This document shows, one piece after another, positions 1 to 6,774 of a DNA stretch of 7,731 nt. Position numbers and translations under genes: made by a program. Source of the stretch: Pseudomonadota bacterium. Its GTDB lineage: Bacteria; Pseudomonadota; Gammaproteobacteria; Steroidobacterales; Steroidobacteraceae. Each line of letters begins with the position of its first letter. Positions within the stretch are counted from its first letter, which is position 1. The stretch covers positions 1 to 7,731 of the forward strand of contig JAKCEJ010000131.1 in the NCBI GenBank assembly GCA_021838065.1, written 5' to 3'. The notes beneath the pieces are model-generated. The model was not told the origin of the DNA and did no database searches. It was given only the letters and a program-made list of their open reading frames with translations.

Positions 1-852
1 GCCCTGCGGATTGTGGCGAAAGTCCGCGAGCAGCGCCTCGTGATGGACGGCGAGATCCGGAAACTGCTCGGCAAAGAACCGGCGCCGGGCCGTATCGTCG
101 GCGAGCGAGGCAAAGCTCGGCTCGCCCGAGCGCCCCAGGAACAGCGTCAGGGTGAACGTTCCGTCGGGATTCGGCAGCGCAATCAACATGAATCCACCGC
201 GCGGCCAGATGTGCAGCGCGCCGGGATCGAGCGCGTGGGCGCCGGTGCGCTCCGCCGGCAGCGTCATTTCCTTGTAATCGTGCCCGAGCGGCTCGATGCG
301 CGCCTCGCAGACTCCGGCCTGCACGAGGCTGGCGCGCACCGGCGAGCCGGCGCCGTCGGTGGCGATGACGGTCTCGCAGTCGAGTTCGAACTGCCGGCCC
401 GAGCGCTCATCCATGCACCGAGCGCGGTGTGAGCCCGGGTCCAGCCCCGTGCAACGCTGCCCGAAGCGCAGCGTCGCGCCGGCGCGCTCGGCAGCGCTCA
501 CCAGCATGCGATTGAGCGCGGCGCGACCGACGGCATAGATGACTTCCTCGGGCCGCTTTCCATAGCGCTGCAAAACGGGCTGGCCGGACAGCTCGTGCAC
601 CATGCGCCCGCGCATCGGCAACAACAGCGGAGCGATCTGCTGCATCAGACCAACGCGCTCGAGAGGCCCGATGCCCCGGGGCGAGAGCGCGAGGTTGATC
701 GACCGGCCGCCTTCGGCCGGCGCGGCGCGCGGATCGGCGCGGCGCTCGAGCAGCGTCACCGCAAAGCCCCGCCGCGCCAGCAACAGCGCAAGCAGCGGCC
801 CGGTCAGTCCCGCGCCGATCACCCCGACGGTGCGGCCGCGTGCCGCACTCAT
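1..852 (-). CDS. kmo: Kynurenine 3-monooxygenase, N-terminal 284 residues (3' end outside window)
   Basis: FAD- and NADPH-dependent aromatic hydroxylase that converts L-kynurenine to 3-hydroxykynurenine. Seen: an N-terminal Rossmann motif GAGLTG (residues 13-18) after a beta strand, an acidic residue ending the second strand (LLERR, 34-38), the KMO hallmark GGRSINLALSPRG (48-60), a second FAD motif DGAGSPVR (166-173), and the KMO-specific stretches EPLGHDYKE (187-195) and LHIWPRGGFMLIALPNPDG (213-231). KMOs are usually about 450 residues, so roughly the first 60% is here; the C-terminal substrate-lid and membrane-proximal part lies beyond base 1. The ATG at 852 is chosen because the Rossmann fold starts right after it and a GAGGAGG ribosome-binding site lies 13 nt upstream. 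That ATG overlaps, as ATGA, the stop of the frame that appears to be the original kynU C-terminus. The uninterrupted kynU frame also runs into this gene in phase (see the frameshift entry). Family assignment is secure. Confidence 0.95.
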   Translation of the reverse strand, partial: MSAARGRTVGVIGAGLTGPLLALLLARRGFAVTLLERRADPRAAPAEGGRSINLALSPRGIGPLERVGLMQQIAPLLLPMRGRMVHELSGQPVLQRYGKRPEEVIYAVGRAALNRMLVSAAERAGATLRFGQRCTGLDPGSHRARCMDERSGRQFELDCETVIATDGAGSPVRASLVQAGVCEARIEPLGHDYKEMTLPAERTGAHALDPGALHIWPRGGFMLIALPNPDGTFTLTLFLGRSGEPSFASLADDTARRRFFAEQFPDLAVHHEALLADFRHNPQG

Positions 853-2133
853 GCCGAGCGCAGCGCCTCCTCGAGGCGCGCAACGCCGTAGGGTATCAAC
901 GAAGTCGAATACATCCGTGTAGCCGTTGTAAAGCGGAGCGGGAGCGGCGCGAATGATGTCGGGCTCGCGCCAGTCGCACACGGCCCCGTGCGCACCGAGC
1001 CAGTGGAAGATCCGGCGCGCCCGCTCGACGTCCGTGCCGATGCGCAGCGACAGCTGAGCGCCGCGCGCGTCGGGCTCGCGAGGCGTGATGAGGCGCGCCT
1101 CCGGCACTCGCTCCCCGATGAGCTGTGCAAAGAACGCGGTGAGTGCAAGCGACTTTTCGCGCAGCCGCTGCACGCCGGCTTCGCGGAACAGGCGCAGCGA
1201 GGCAACCAGCGGCGCGGCGGCGAGCACCGACTGGTTGCTCACCTGAAAGCCGGCCGCACCGTGCGCGGCGCGAAACGCCGGCGGCATCTCGAACCGGGTG
1301 ACGAGCTCGTGCCCCCACCAACCCGCGAGCCGCGGCTGGGAGCTCGAGAAATGCCGGCGGTGCACGAAACACCCGCCGGTGGCGCCGGGACCGGCATTGA
1401 GGTACTTGTAGCTGCACCAGACGGCGAAGTCGGCGGCGAGCGAGCGCAGCGGGAAAGGCATGTTGCCCACGGAGTGCGCGAGGTCGAATCCGACCAGCGC
1501 GCCGGCGCCGTGCGCCGCGCGCGCGATGCGGGCCAGATCGAACGCCTGCCCGGTCAGATACTGCACGCCCGGCCAGAGCAGCAGCGCGATTTCCTCGCCA
1601 CGGCGCGCGAGCAGCGCTTCGATGTCCACCTCGCGCACGCAGTCCTCCCCGGGGCGCGGCCCAAGCTCGATGAGCGCCTCGCGCGGCTCCAGGCCATGCC
1701 ACTGCAAGTGAGTCGCAGCCGCGTAGCGGTCGGAGGGAAACGCGCCGGCCTCTATCACGATGCAGCGTCGCCGTCCGGCGGGGCGATAGAAGCTCGCGAG
1801 CATCAGCTGCAGATTGACGCTGAGAGAGTTCATGACCGCAATTTCATCGGCATGGCAGCCGAGCAGCTCGGCGGTCGGTCCGGCGATCGCATCGTGATAA
1901 GTGATCCAGGGCTGGCGCGCGCGCTCGTGGCCGAGCACGGCCATGCGCTCCCAGTCATCGAGGGCCGCGGCGATTTCGGCGCGCGCCGCCAAGGGCATCA
2001 CCCCCAGAGAGTGGCCGCACAGGTAGATGAACGGCTCGCCGTTCTCCGCCCGCGGTGTGGCGAACCGGGTGCGCAGCGATCGCAGGGGATCGGCGGCATC
2101 GCGCTGCAGCGCAGCGTCTCGGGTCAGGGGCAT
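849..2133 (-). CDS. kynU: Kynureninase, with frame disturbance at the C-terminus
   Basis: PLP enzyme (fold type I) that cleaves 3-hydroxykynurenine to 3-hydroxyanthranilate and alanine, and kynurenine to anthranilate. Seen: substrate-loop motif YLCGHSLG (37-44, often YLDGNSLG elsewhere), FPSDRYA (132-138), PLP-pocket FDLAHSVGN (216-224) with Asp217 and His220, the Schiff-base lysine Lys243 in SYKYLNAGPG, AGWWGH (270-275), QVSNQSV (297-303) and the C-terminal DWREPDIIRAAPAPLYN (387-403). About 427 residues is a normal length. The ATG at 2133 overlaps the emrB stop as ATGA. From the ATG the frame is open through the kmo ATG at 852 with no stop. After residue 415 (FVDTL) the natural-looking tail VARLEEALRSA and its TGA at 851-849 lie in the +1 frame, so the end coordinate assumes a one-base frame correction near 884-900. 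Catalytic residues are intact. Confidence 0.93.
852..911 (-). other. kynU/kmo junction: one-base frameshift or in-frame fusion point
   Basis: In the sequence as given, the kynU frame and the kmo start are in phase (1281 nt, 427 codons apart) and no stop separates them. The last 16 codons before the kmo ATG have poor codon choice for this genome (CTA, CGA, GGA, CCT, GCT; about half end in G or C). The +1 frame over the same bases reads GVARLEEALRSA and then TGA, with about 12 of 14 codons ending in G or C, resembles a normal kynureninase C-terminal helix, and ends in an ATGA overlap like the other junctions here. Skipping one base, for example 889 (the A of CTA on the coding strand), gives FVDTLGVARLEEALRSA. 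I infer a single-base insertion, either a sequencing or assembly error or a real mutation. The exact base cannot be fixed from the sequence. Confidence 0.75.
866..872 (-). promoter_or_regulatory. Ribosome-binding site of kmo (GAGGAGG)
   Basis: On the coding strand GAGGAGG lies 13 nt before the kmo ATG. It is a strong match to the anti-Shine-Dalgarno sequence, though the spacing is slightly long. It supports independent initiation of kmo even if the upstream frame reads through. Confidence 0.5.
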
Positions 2134-3773
2134 CACCCGATCGCTTCCCCGGCTGCCGCAGGACCGCCGCGATGTTCAGTCGGCCCGCCCTTCAACAGCA
2201 GCAGCAGAGGCGAGATGACCAGCACGAAGAGCATCAAAGCGCGGAACACGTCCGCGAAGGACATCATCAGCGCTTGGCGCTGCATCAGTGCGTAGATCTC
2301 AGCGGTGGCCATGTGCAGTGCTGCGCCGGCCGCTGCGCCGCGGGTGGCGAATGCATGCGCGAGCGTGCGGAGCGCATGCGCATAAAGCGGGTTGAGCGGC
2401 TGCAGAGCGCTTACCATACGCGCCTGATGGAACTGTTCTCGACGTGCAAACAGCGCCTGCACCATGCCGATTCCGACGCTGCCACCGAGATTGCGCGCAA
2501 CGTTGATGATTGCCGTCGCATTGCCCGTGCGCTGCGCCGGAACACCGATGTAGGCGGCGCTCATCAGCGGCACGAAGAGAAATGGAATTGCGCCGGACTG
2601 CCAGGCACGGGCGATCGCGATGTGAGCAAAGGTTTCGTCGACTGTGAAATGCGACATCATCCAGAGGGAAATGGCGATGACCAGCAGCGCAATCCCCATC
2701 AGAATGCGCGGTTGCACGCGGCCGGTGAGGACGCCGGCGAGCGGCATGGTGATGACGGTAATCATTCCGCCGAACGTAAGCACCAAGCCGGCATTTGTTG
2801 CCGTGTAACCGTACACCTGCTGAACCAGTTGCGGCACAAACTGAGTCGTACCGAACAGAATCACCCCGATCACCATGACAATGATCGATCCGGCCGCAAA
2901 ATTACGATGTTTGAACAGGTGCATATCCAGCAGCGGCCGCGGAGTCCACAACTCCCAGATCACGAAGCCTGCGATGCAGGCGGTCGCAATCAGGGCCGCA
3001 ATGCGGATCAGCGGACTGCCGAACCAATCGTCCTGGACGCCGCGATCGGTCATGATCTCGAGGAAACCCAACCCGAGGGCGATCAGCATGGCGCCCGGGA
3101 AGTCGAAATGTATCCCGCGGCGCCAGCGCTCGCGCCGCTCCTTGACGAGCAGCGGCGGTTCATCGACGAAGGCGCTGACCAGACTCAGGGAGAGCAGACC
3201 GATCGGCACATTGATGAGAAAAATCCAGTGCCAGGAGAACCGATCGGTGATCACGCCCCCTAGCAGCGGACCCAGCATCGGCGCCAGGATCACGGTGAAG
3301 CCATAGACCGCCATCGCCTTGCCTCGGGAGGCGGGCGGAAACGAATCGACGAGCATCGCTTGCGTGTTCGGCTGCAGACCGCCGCCGCCCAATCCCTGCA
3401 CCACGCGCGAGACAATCAACATGGAGAGCGACGACGCGATTCCACAGCTGAACGAGGAGATCGTGAACAGCGCCACGCTGAACATGTAATAGCGCTTGCG
3501 CCCGAACACGTCACTCAGCCAACTGCTCATGGGTATGATCACGGCGTTGGCGACCAAGTAGGTCGTTAGTACCCAGGTCGCCTGATCGTAGCTGACAGCC
3601 AGGGAGCCCGCGATGTGGCGCAACGATACGTTGGCGATTGCGGTGTCGAGAACCTCCATGAACGCCGAGATGGAGATGATCATCGCAATCAACCACGGGC
3701 TGTGCCGCCCTGCGGCGGAACGGGCCGGTGTCCAGGCGTGGGTCGCCGTGCCCTCGCGAGCGGGCGAAGCCAT
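2133..3773 (-). CDS. emrB: EmrB/QacA-type MFS exporter (DHA2 family, 14 TM)
   Basis: Proton-driven inner-membrane exporter of the major facilitator superfamily, 546 residues, typical for the 14-TM DHA2 family. Seen: N-terminal family motif LDTAIANVS (42-50) with the conserved Asp43, motif A SDVFGRKR (87-94) in the first cytoplasmic loop, GLGGGGLQP (127-135), and antiporter motif C across GFTVILAPMLGPLLGG (158-173) followed by SWHWIFLINVPIG (180-192). Hydrophobic segments continue to the last one near residues 512-532. It partners with the HlyD-type adaptor encoded just upstream (stop and start separated by 1 nt) and needs an outer-membrane channel such as TolC, which is not in this window. 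Its stop overlaps the kynU ATG as ATGA. Sampled 60-base stretches are about 53-67% GC, against about 77% in kynU. Family is certain; substrate is unknown. Confidence 0.93.
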   Translation of the reverse strand: MASPAREGTATHAWTPARSAAGRHSPWLIAMIISISAFMEVLDTAIANVSLRHIAGSLAVSYDQATWVLTTYLVANAVIIPMSSWLSDVFGRKRYYMFSVALFTISSFSCGIASSLSMLIVSRVVQGLGGGGLQPNTQAMLVDSFPPASRGKAMAVYGFTVILAPMLGPLLGGVITDRFSWHWIFLINVPIGLLSLSLVSAFVDEPPLLVKERRERWRRGIHFDFPGAMLIALGLGFLEIMTDRGVQDDWFGSPLIRIAALIATACIAGFVIWELWTPRPLLDMHLFKHRNFAAGSIIVMVIGVILFGTTQFVPQLVQQVYGYTATNAGLVLTFGGMITVITMPLAGVLTGRVQPRILMGIALLVIAISLWMMSHFTVDETFAHIAIARAWQSGAIPFLFVPLMSAAYIGVPAQRTGNATAIINVARNLGGSVGIGMVQALFARREQFHQARMVSALQPLNPLYAHALRTLAHAFATRGAAAGAALHMATAEIYALMQRQALMMSFADVFRALMLFVLVISPLLLLLKGGPTEHRGGPAAAGEAIG

Positions 3774-3774
3774 G

Positions 3775-4920
3775 TCAGTTCAACCTGATTTCCGGCTCGA
3801 CCGACATGCCCGGACCGAGCACGCAGGAACGCGGTAGCGCGTCGAAGTCGATCCGCACTGGCACTCTCTGCACGATCTTCACGTAGTTGCCGGTGGCGTT
3901 CTGCGGCGGCAAGAGATCGAACGCTTCGCCCGAGCCGCGCTGGATCGAGGTTATGTGCCCGCGCGCCTTGATATTCGGGCAGGCGTCGATGCTGATGCTC
4001 ACTCGCTGGCCCGGATGAATCAGATAGAGATCGGTTTCCTTGAAATTGGCGGTCACCCACAGTCTCTGCGGCACGATCGCCATGAGTTCCTGTCCGGGCG
4101 TGACGTAGTTGCCGACCGCCACGGATTTCTGGGTCACGTGTCCGGCCCGGGTGGCCGTGACGGTGGTGTAATCGAGATTCAGCCGTGCTGCCTTCACCTC
4201 GGCGCGCGCGCTCGCCACGCGCGCGGCCGCCCCCGCCCGCGCTGCCCGGGCGGCAGCGATCTGAGCGCTGGCGCCGACCACGCGCTGGCGCGCCGCACGT
4301 GACTCGGCGGCGGCGCTGCGCGCGGCTGTGGCGATCTGATCCATCTGGGTCCGCGCCACGGCCTTGGGATTGCGCTGACGCAAGAAACGGTAGCGGTGCA
4401 GGTCAGCTACAGCATTGGCCGCCTGCGCCCGGGTGCTGGCGTACGCAGCGAGCGCCTGTTGCAGCGCCGCGCGAGCGACTGCGATGTTGGCGCGCGCCTC
4501 AGCAAGGCCCGTCCTCGCCAGACGCTCAGCCGCCAGCGTCTGTTGCAGCGCGACGCGATAAGGGGTCGGATCGATTCTGACCAGAACCTCGCCTGCAGTG
4601 ACCGCCTGATTGTCGGTCACGGGCACCGCGATCACCTGACCGGCCACGCGCGGCGAAACCGCCATGATCCGCGTCGCAATGAACGCATCGTCTGTGCTGA
4701 CAATGTGGCTTTCGTACCACCAGGCGACGATGCCCAGGATCACGATCGCCACGACCATCACAATGGCGGCGATGGCGAGCAGGGTACGGCTGTGCGGGCG
4801 CGACTCCCGCGGCGGGGTTGCGGGCGAACCGCCCCCGCCGGCCTGCGCCGCGAGGGCATTGTTCGAGGTCGGATCAGCGGGCCGTGGGTCGCGGCCGGTG
4901 GCGGAGGTCGTCGAATCCAT
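3775..4920 (-). CDS. emrA: EmrA-type periplasmic adaptor (HlyD/membrane fusion protein)
   Basis: Membrane fusion protein that links an inner-membrane MFS pump to an outer-membrane channel; 381 residues, normal for EmrA. Seen: a Pro/Gly-rich cytoplasmic tail (1-44), one TM anchor (about 46-68), the EmrA-type STDDAFI (75-81), the first half of a lipoyl/biotinyl-like domain (VSPRVAGQVIAVPVTDNQAV, 88-107), a long Ala/Arg-rich alpha-helical coiled-coil hairpin (about 122-248), the second lipoyl half (LDYTTVTATRAGHV, 249-262), then the beta-barrel, with the EmrA signature LLPPQNATGNYVKIVQRVPV (336-355). It is first in the leftward operon, so its upstream region (4921-5076) should carry the operon promoter. 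The ATG at 4920 lies well before the TM anchor; no strong Shine-Dalgarno precedes it, so the start is only moderately sure. No obvious minus-strand sigma70 promoter could be picked out. Confidence 0.92.
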   Translation of the reverse strand: MDSTTSATGRDPRPADPTSNNALAAQAGGGGSPATPPRESRPHSRTLLAIAAIVMVVAIVILGIVAWWYESHIVSTDDAFIATRIMAVSPRVAGQVIAVPVTDNQAVTAGEVLVRIDPTPYRVALQQTLAAERLARTGLAEARANIAVARAALQQALAAYASTRAQAANAVADLHRYRFLRQRNPKAVARTQMDQIATAARSAAAESRAARQRVVGASAQIAAARAARAGAAARVASARAEVKAARLNLDYTTVTATRAGHVTQKSVAVGNYVTPGQELMAIVPQRLWVTANFKETDLYLIHPGQRVSISIDACPNIKARGHITSIQRGSGEAFDLLPPQNATGNYVKIVQRVPVRIDFDALPRSCVLGPGMSVEPEIRLN

Positions 4921-4946
4921 GGCGTTACCGCTTATCTTACGTTCAA

Positions 4947-4962
4947 GCGCATTCGATTGCGC
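4947..4962. promoter_or_regulatory. 16-bp near-perfect palindrome upstream of emrA, candidate operator
   Basis: GCGCATTCGATTGCGC is symmetric at 14 of 16 positions (arms GCGCA/TGCGC around a central TCGA). It lies 27-42 bp upstream of the emrA ATG, where a repressor of the pump operon would be expected to bind. The length and symmetry suit a dimeric winged-helix regulator. Binding is inferred only. Confidence 0.4.
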
Positions 4963-4990
4963 GTCTTGTCATCCGACGGCGGGTGAATTG

Positions 4991-5045
4991 TGAACTCTGT
5001 AACGCAGAGTACTTGACGAAACGGAAGGGCACCCCTTAGAGTTCA
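4991..5045. promoter_or_regulatory. Cluster of AGAGT-type inverted repeats around the plus-strand promoter
   Basis: A perfect 6-bp inverted repeat ACTCTG-N5-CAGAGT (4994-5010) abuts the presumed -35 box. A second pairing, TGAACTCT (4991-4998) with AGAGTTCA (5038-5045), is a perfect 8-bp inverted repeat spanning the whole promoter core. Three copies of the AGAGT core therefore flank and overlap the promoter of the downstream three-gene operon. This arrangement suits autoregulation by the winged-helix protein encoded two genes on, but that is inference. Confidence 0.45.
5013..5042 (+). promoter_or_regulatory. Probable sigma70 promoter of the membrane protein-regulator-prenyltransferase operon
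   Basis: TTGACG (5013-5018, 5 of 6 to consensus) is followed after 18 bp by TAGAGT (5037-5042, 4 of 6). Transcription would start about 5049, leaving a leader of roughly 28 nt before the ATG at 5077. It is the best plus-strand candidate in the divergent intergenic region. Confidence 0.45.
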
Positions 5046-5076
5046 GTCTCCACCCGTTTGCGACCGGAACACTCCG

Positions 5077-5691
5077 ATGCGATCGAATACCCCGGTGGCG
5101 ATGGAAAGCCACGCGCTCGGAACGCTGAATTACATTCGCGCCTCGATCGAGGCCGCCGGCGCGTTCGCGGTGCCGGGCACCGCCGGCATCGCCATGGGGG
5201 TGGTGGGATTGGCCGCCGCCGGGCTGGCCTCCGTGCCGACGTTCGCGTCCCATTGGCTAGTGATCTGGCTGGTCGCCAGCGTGCTCGGCGCGGGCCTTGG
5301 GGTCGTGCTCATCGCTCGGCACCGGTCTGGGGCGGGGCTACCGCTGTACCGGGGACCCGCGCGGCGCTTCGTGCTGTGTCTTGGTCCCGCCCTGCTGTCG
5401 GGCGTGGTGCTCACCGCCGTGCTGTATCACGCGGGCGAGGCTCGGTTGATTCCAGGCACCTGGCTGCTGCTGTACGGCAGCGCGGTGCTGTCGGCGACGC
5501 TGCTCACTGCGCCAGTGATGATGCGTCTGATCGGCACGATGGGCGCACTGTTCGCACTGCTAGGCGCGGTGGCGTACACGCTGCCGCCGGGCTGGCACAA
5601 CCTCGTTCTCGGCAGCGGCTTCGGGGTGCTGCACCTGGTGTTCGGGCTGCTGATCGGACGGCTCGACGTCAAGGCGGGGGCCGCGGCATGA
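5077..5691 (+). CDS. Six-TM integral membrane protein of unknown function
   Basis: I do not recognise a characterised family. The 204-residue product is dominated by hydrophobic segments at about 34-56, 60-80, 98-118, 128-146, 150-168 and 176-194, so six TM helices are likely. The N-terminal amphipathic part (GTLNYIRASIEAAGAFAVPG, 15-34) and the C-terminal GFGVLHLVFGLLIGR (181-195) look like conserved patches. No enzymatic or transporter signature is visible. Two ATG starts are possible, 5077 and 5101 (Met9); neither has a strong Shine-Dalgarno, and MESHALGTLNYIR from 5101 is a natural N-terminus, so the start is uncertain. The stop overlaps the ATG of the next gene as ATGA. Tight coupling to a regulator and a prenyltransferase suggests a membrane role, possibly as sensor or lipid-linked partner (inference). 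Confidence 0.85.
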   Translation: MRSNTPVAMESHALGTLNYIRASIEAAGAFAVPGTAGIAMGVVGLAAAGLASVPTFASHWLVIWLVASVLGAGLGVVLIARHRSGAGLPLYRGPARRFVLCLGPALLSGVVLTAVLYHAGEARLIPGTWLLLYGSAVLSATLLTAPVMMRLIGTMGALFALLGAVAYTLPPGWHNLVLGSGFGVLHLVFGLLIGRLDVKAGAAA

Positions 5692-6065
5692 AATCCAATA
5701 CCCGCCGCCACGAGGCGCCGATGCGCGTTCCTGCACCCGAAAAGGCCGTGCCACGGACGAGCGGCTCGGCCGACTCGAAGTTCGACCGGCTCGTCTACGA
5801 GCGCGTCCGGCTCGGAATCATGAGCGCCCTGGCGGTGAACGAGCCCCTCACCTTCAACGAGCTCAAAGCGCTGTTCGATGTCAGTGACGGCAACCTGAGC
5901 GCCCATGCCCGCAAGCTCGAGGAAGCCGGCTACATCGAATGTGCCAAATCGTTCGCGGGCCGGCGTCCAAAATCCGAGTACCGCCTCACGCCGGCGGGCC
6001 GCCAGGCGCTGTACCGTTACCTCGATCACATCGAGGCGGTCATCAAAGCCACGAGACGCTCATGA
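5688..6065 (+). CDS. Winged-helix transcriptional regulator (HTH_34/MarR-like)
   Basis: Small DNA-binding regulator of 125 residues. After a basic, probably disordered N-terminus (1-30), the winged-helix domain covers about 31-120: helix 1 FDRLVYERVRLGIMSALAV (32-50), the HTH FNELKALFDVSDGNLSAHAR (56-75) with recognition helix around DGNLSAHARKLEEAGYI, and the wing with KSFAGRRPKSEYRLTPAG (87-104). The pattern matches the PF13601 winged-helix group. There is no separate ligand domain. The ATG at 5688 is preceded by AAGGCGGGGG and overlaps the upstream stop as ATGA; Met12 is an alternative start. The frame is open further upstream, but that part is antisense-phase shadow of the membrane protein gene. 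It probably controls its own operon and perhaps the divergent pump operon, given the repeats at 4947-5045 (inference). Confidence 0.9.
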   Translation: MKSNTRRHEAPMRVPAPEKAVPRTSGSADSKFDRLVYERVRLGIMSALAVNEPLTFNELKALFDVSDGNLSAHARKLEEAGYIECAKSFAGRRPKSEYRLTPAGRQALYRYLDHIEAVIKATRRS

Positions 6066-6769
6066 GCGCTGCGGGGAATTTTCACGTCGCCATCATCATG
6101 GACGGCAACGGCCGCTGGGCCGAGCGGCGCGGCCTGCCGCGCAGCGCCGGGCACGTGCAAGGGGCGAAGATGGTCAGGCGCGTCGTTGAGGCGAGCGCGC
6201 GGGCGGGCATCCGCACCCTGACGCTGTACGCGTTCTCATCGGACAACTGGGGCCGGCCGAGCCCCGAGGTCGACTCGCTCCTACGCCTGCTGCAGTGCTA
6301 CCTGGCAAGCGAGACTCGCCGCTGCCTGCGCAACTCTGTGCGCATCAACGTCATCGGCCGCCGCGACCGGCTGCCGGCGGGGCTGGTGCGAGCGATCGAG
6401 CACAGCGAGCTTCTGACGGCGCACTGCACACGCATGCGGCTGCGTATCGCCATCGACTATTCTTCGAAACACAGCATTCTGGAAGCGGCACGGCGCGCTT
6501 CCTTTAACGGACTGTCGGCGCAGAACTTCGAGACGCTGCTAGCCGAAATCGACCATTCCGTCGCGGGTGCCGGCCCGGTCGACCTGCTGATCCGCACCGG
6601 CGGCGAACAGCGCCTGTCGGACTTTCTGCTCTGGGACTGCGCCTATGCGGAGCTCTATTTCACCGAGGCGTTGTGGCCGGATTTCGGCGAAGCGGGGCTG
6701 CACGCGGCGCTCGAGGATTTTGCCGGCCGTAATCGGCGCTTCGGCAAAGTCCTCGCCGAGACGGCGTAA
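6062..6769 (+). CDS. Divergent cis-prenyltransferase (undecaprenyl diphosphate synthase family)
   Basis: Cis-prenyltransferases condense isopentenyl diphosphate onto an allylic diphosphate to make polyprenyl diphosphates such as the C55 carrier for cell-wall synthesis. The 235-residue product shows the family motifs: IIMDGNGRWA (11-20) with catalytic Asp14, GHVQGAK (30-36), LYAFSSDNWGRP (55-66), DLLIRTGGEQRLSDFLLW (174-191) and AYAELYFTEALWPDF (194-208), ending in FAGRNRRFG. Departures from classical UppS are SSDNW in place of SSENW, and IDYSSKHSI (131-139) where E. coli has ANYGGRWDI. The start overlaps the regulator stop as ATGA; the frame is open upstream, but homology begins only here. 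It is not beside cdsA, dxr or frr, the usual uppS neighbours, so it is probably a second, specialised enzyme; chain length and product are unknown. I give no symbol because the housekeeping uppS is likely elsewhere. Confidence 0.92.
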   Translation: MSAAGNFHVAIIMDGNGRWAERRGLPRSAGHVQGAKMVRRVVEASARAGIRTLTLYAFSSDNWGRPSPEVDSLLRLLQCYLASETRRCLRNSVRINVIGRRDRLPAGLVRAIEHSELLTAHCTRMRLRIAIDYSSKHSILEAARRASFNGLSAQNFETLLAEIDHSVAGAGPVDLLIRTGGEQRLSDFLLWDCAYAELYFTEALWPDFGEAGLHAALEDFAGRNRRFGKVLAETA

Positions 6770-6774
6770 TCGGC

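Noticed and set aside
988..2295. Plus-strand open frame of 435 codons
   Set aside because: It is antisense to kynU, rich in Arg/Ala/Gly with no recognisable domain; long antisense frames are expected at this GC content.
2055..3263. Plus-strand open frame of 402 codons
   Set aside because: Antisense to emrB, with a low-complexity Gln/His/Asp/Arg-rich product; a shadow of the real membrane protein gene.
5058..5687. N-terminal extension of the winged-helix regulator frame to 335 codons
   Set aside because: The extension is an out-of-frame reading of the six-TM protein gene, Arg/Gly-rich without domains; the ATGA overlap start at 5688 with a purine-rich ribosome-binding site fits better.
5939..6061. 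41-residue N-terminal extension of the prenyltransferase
   Set aside because: It overlaps the winged-helix domain in another frame, and the family's homology begins only after the ATG at 6062.
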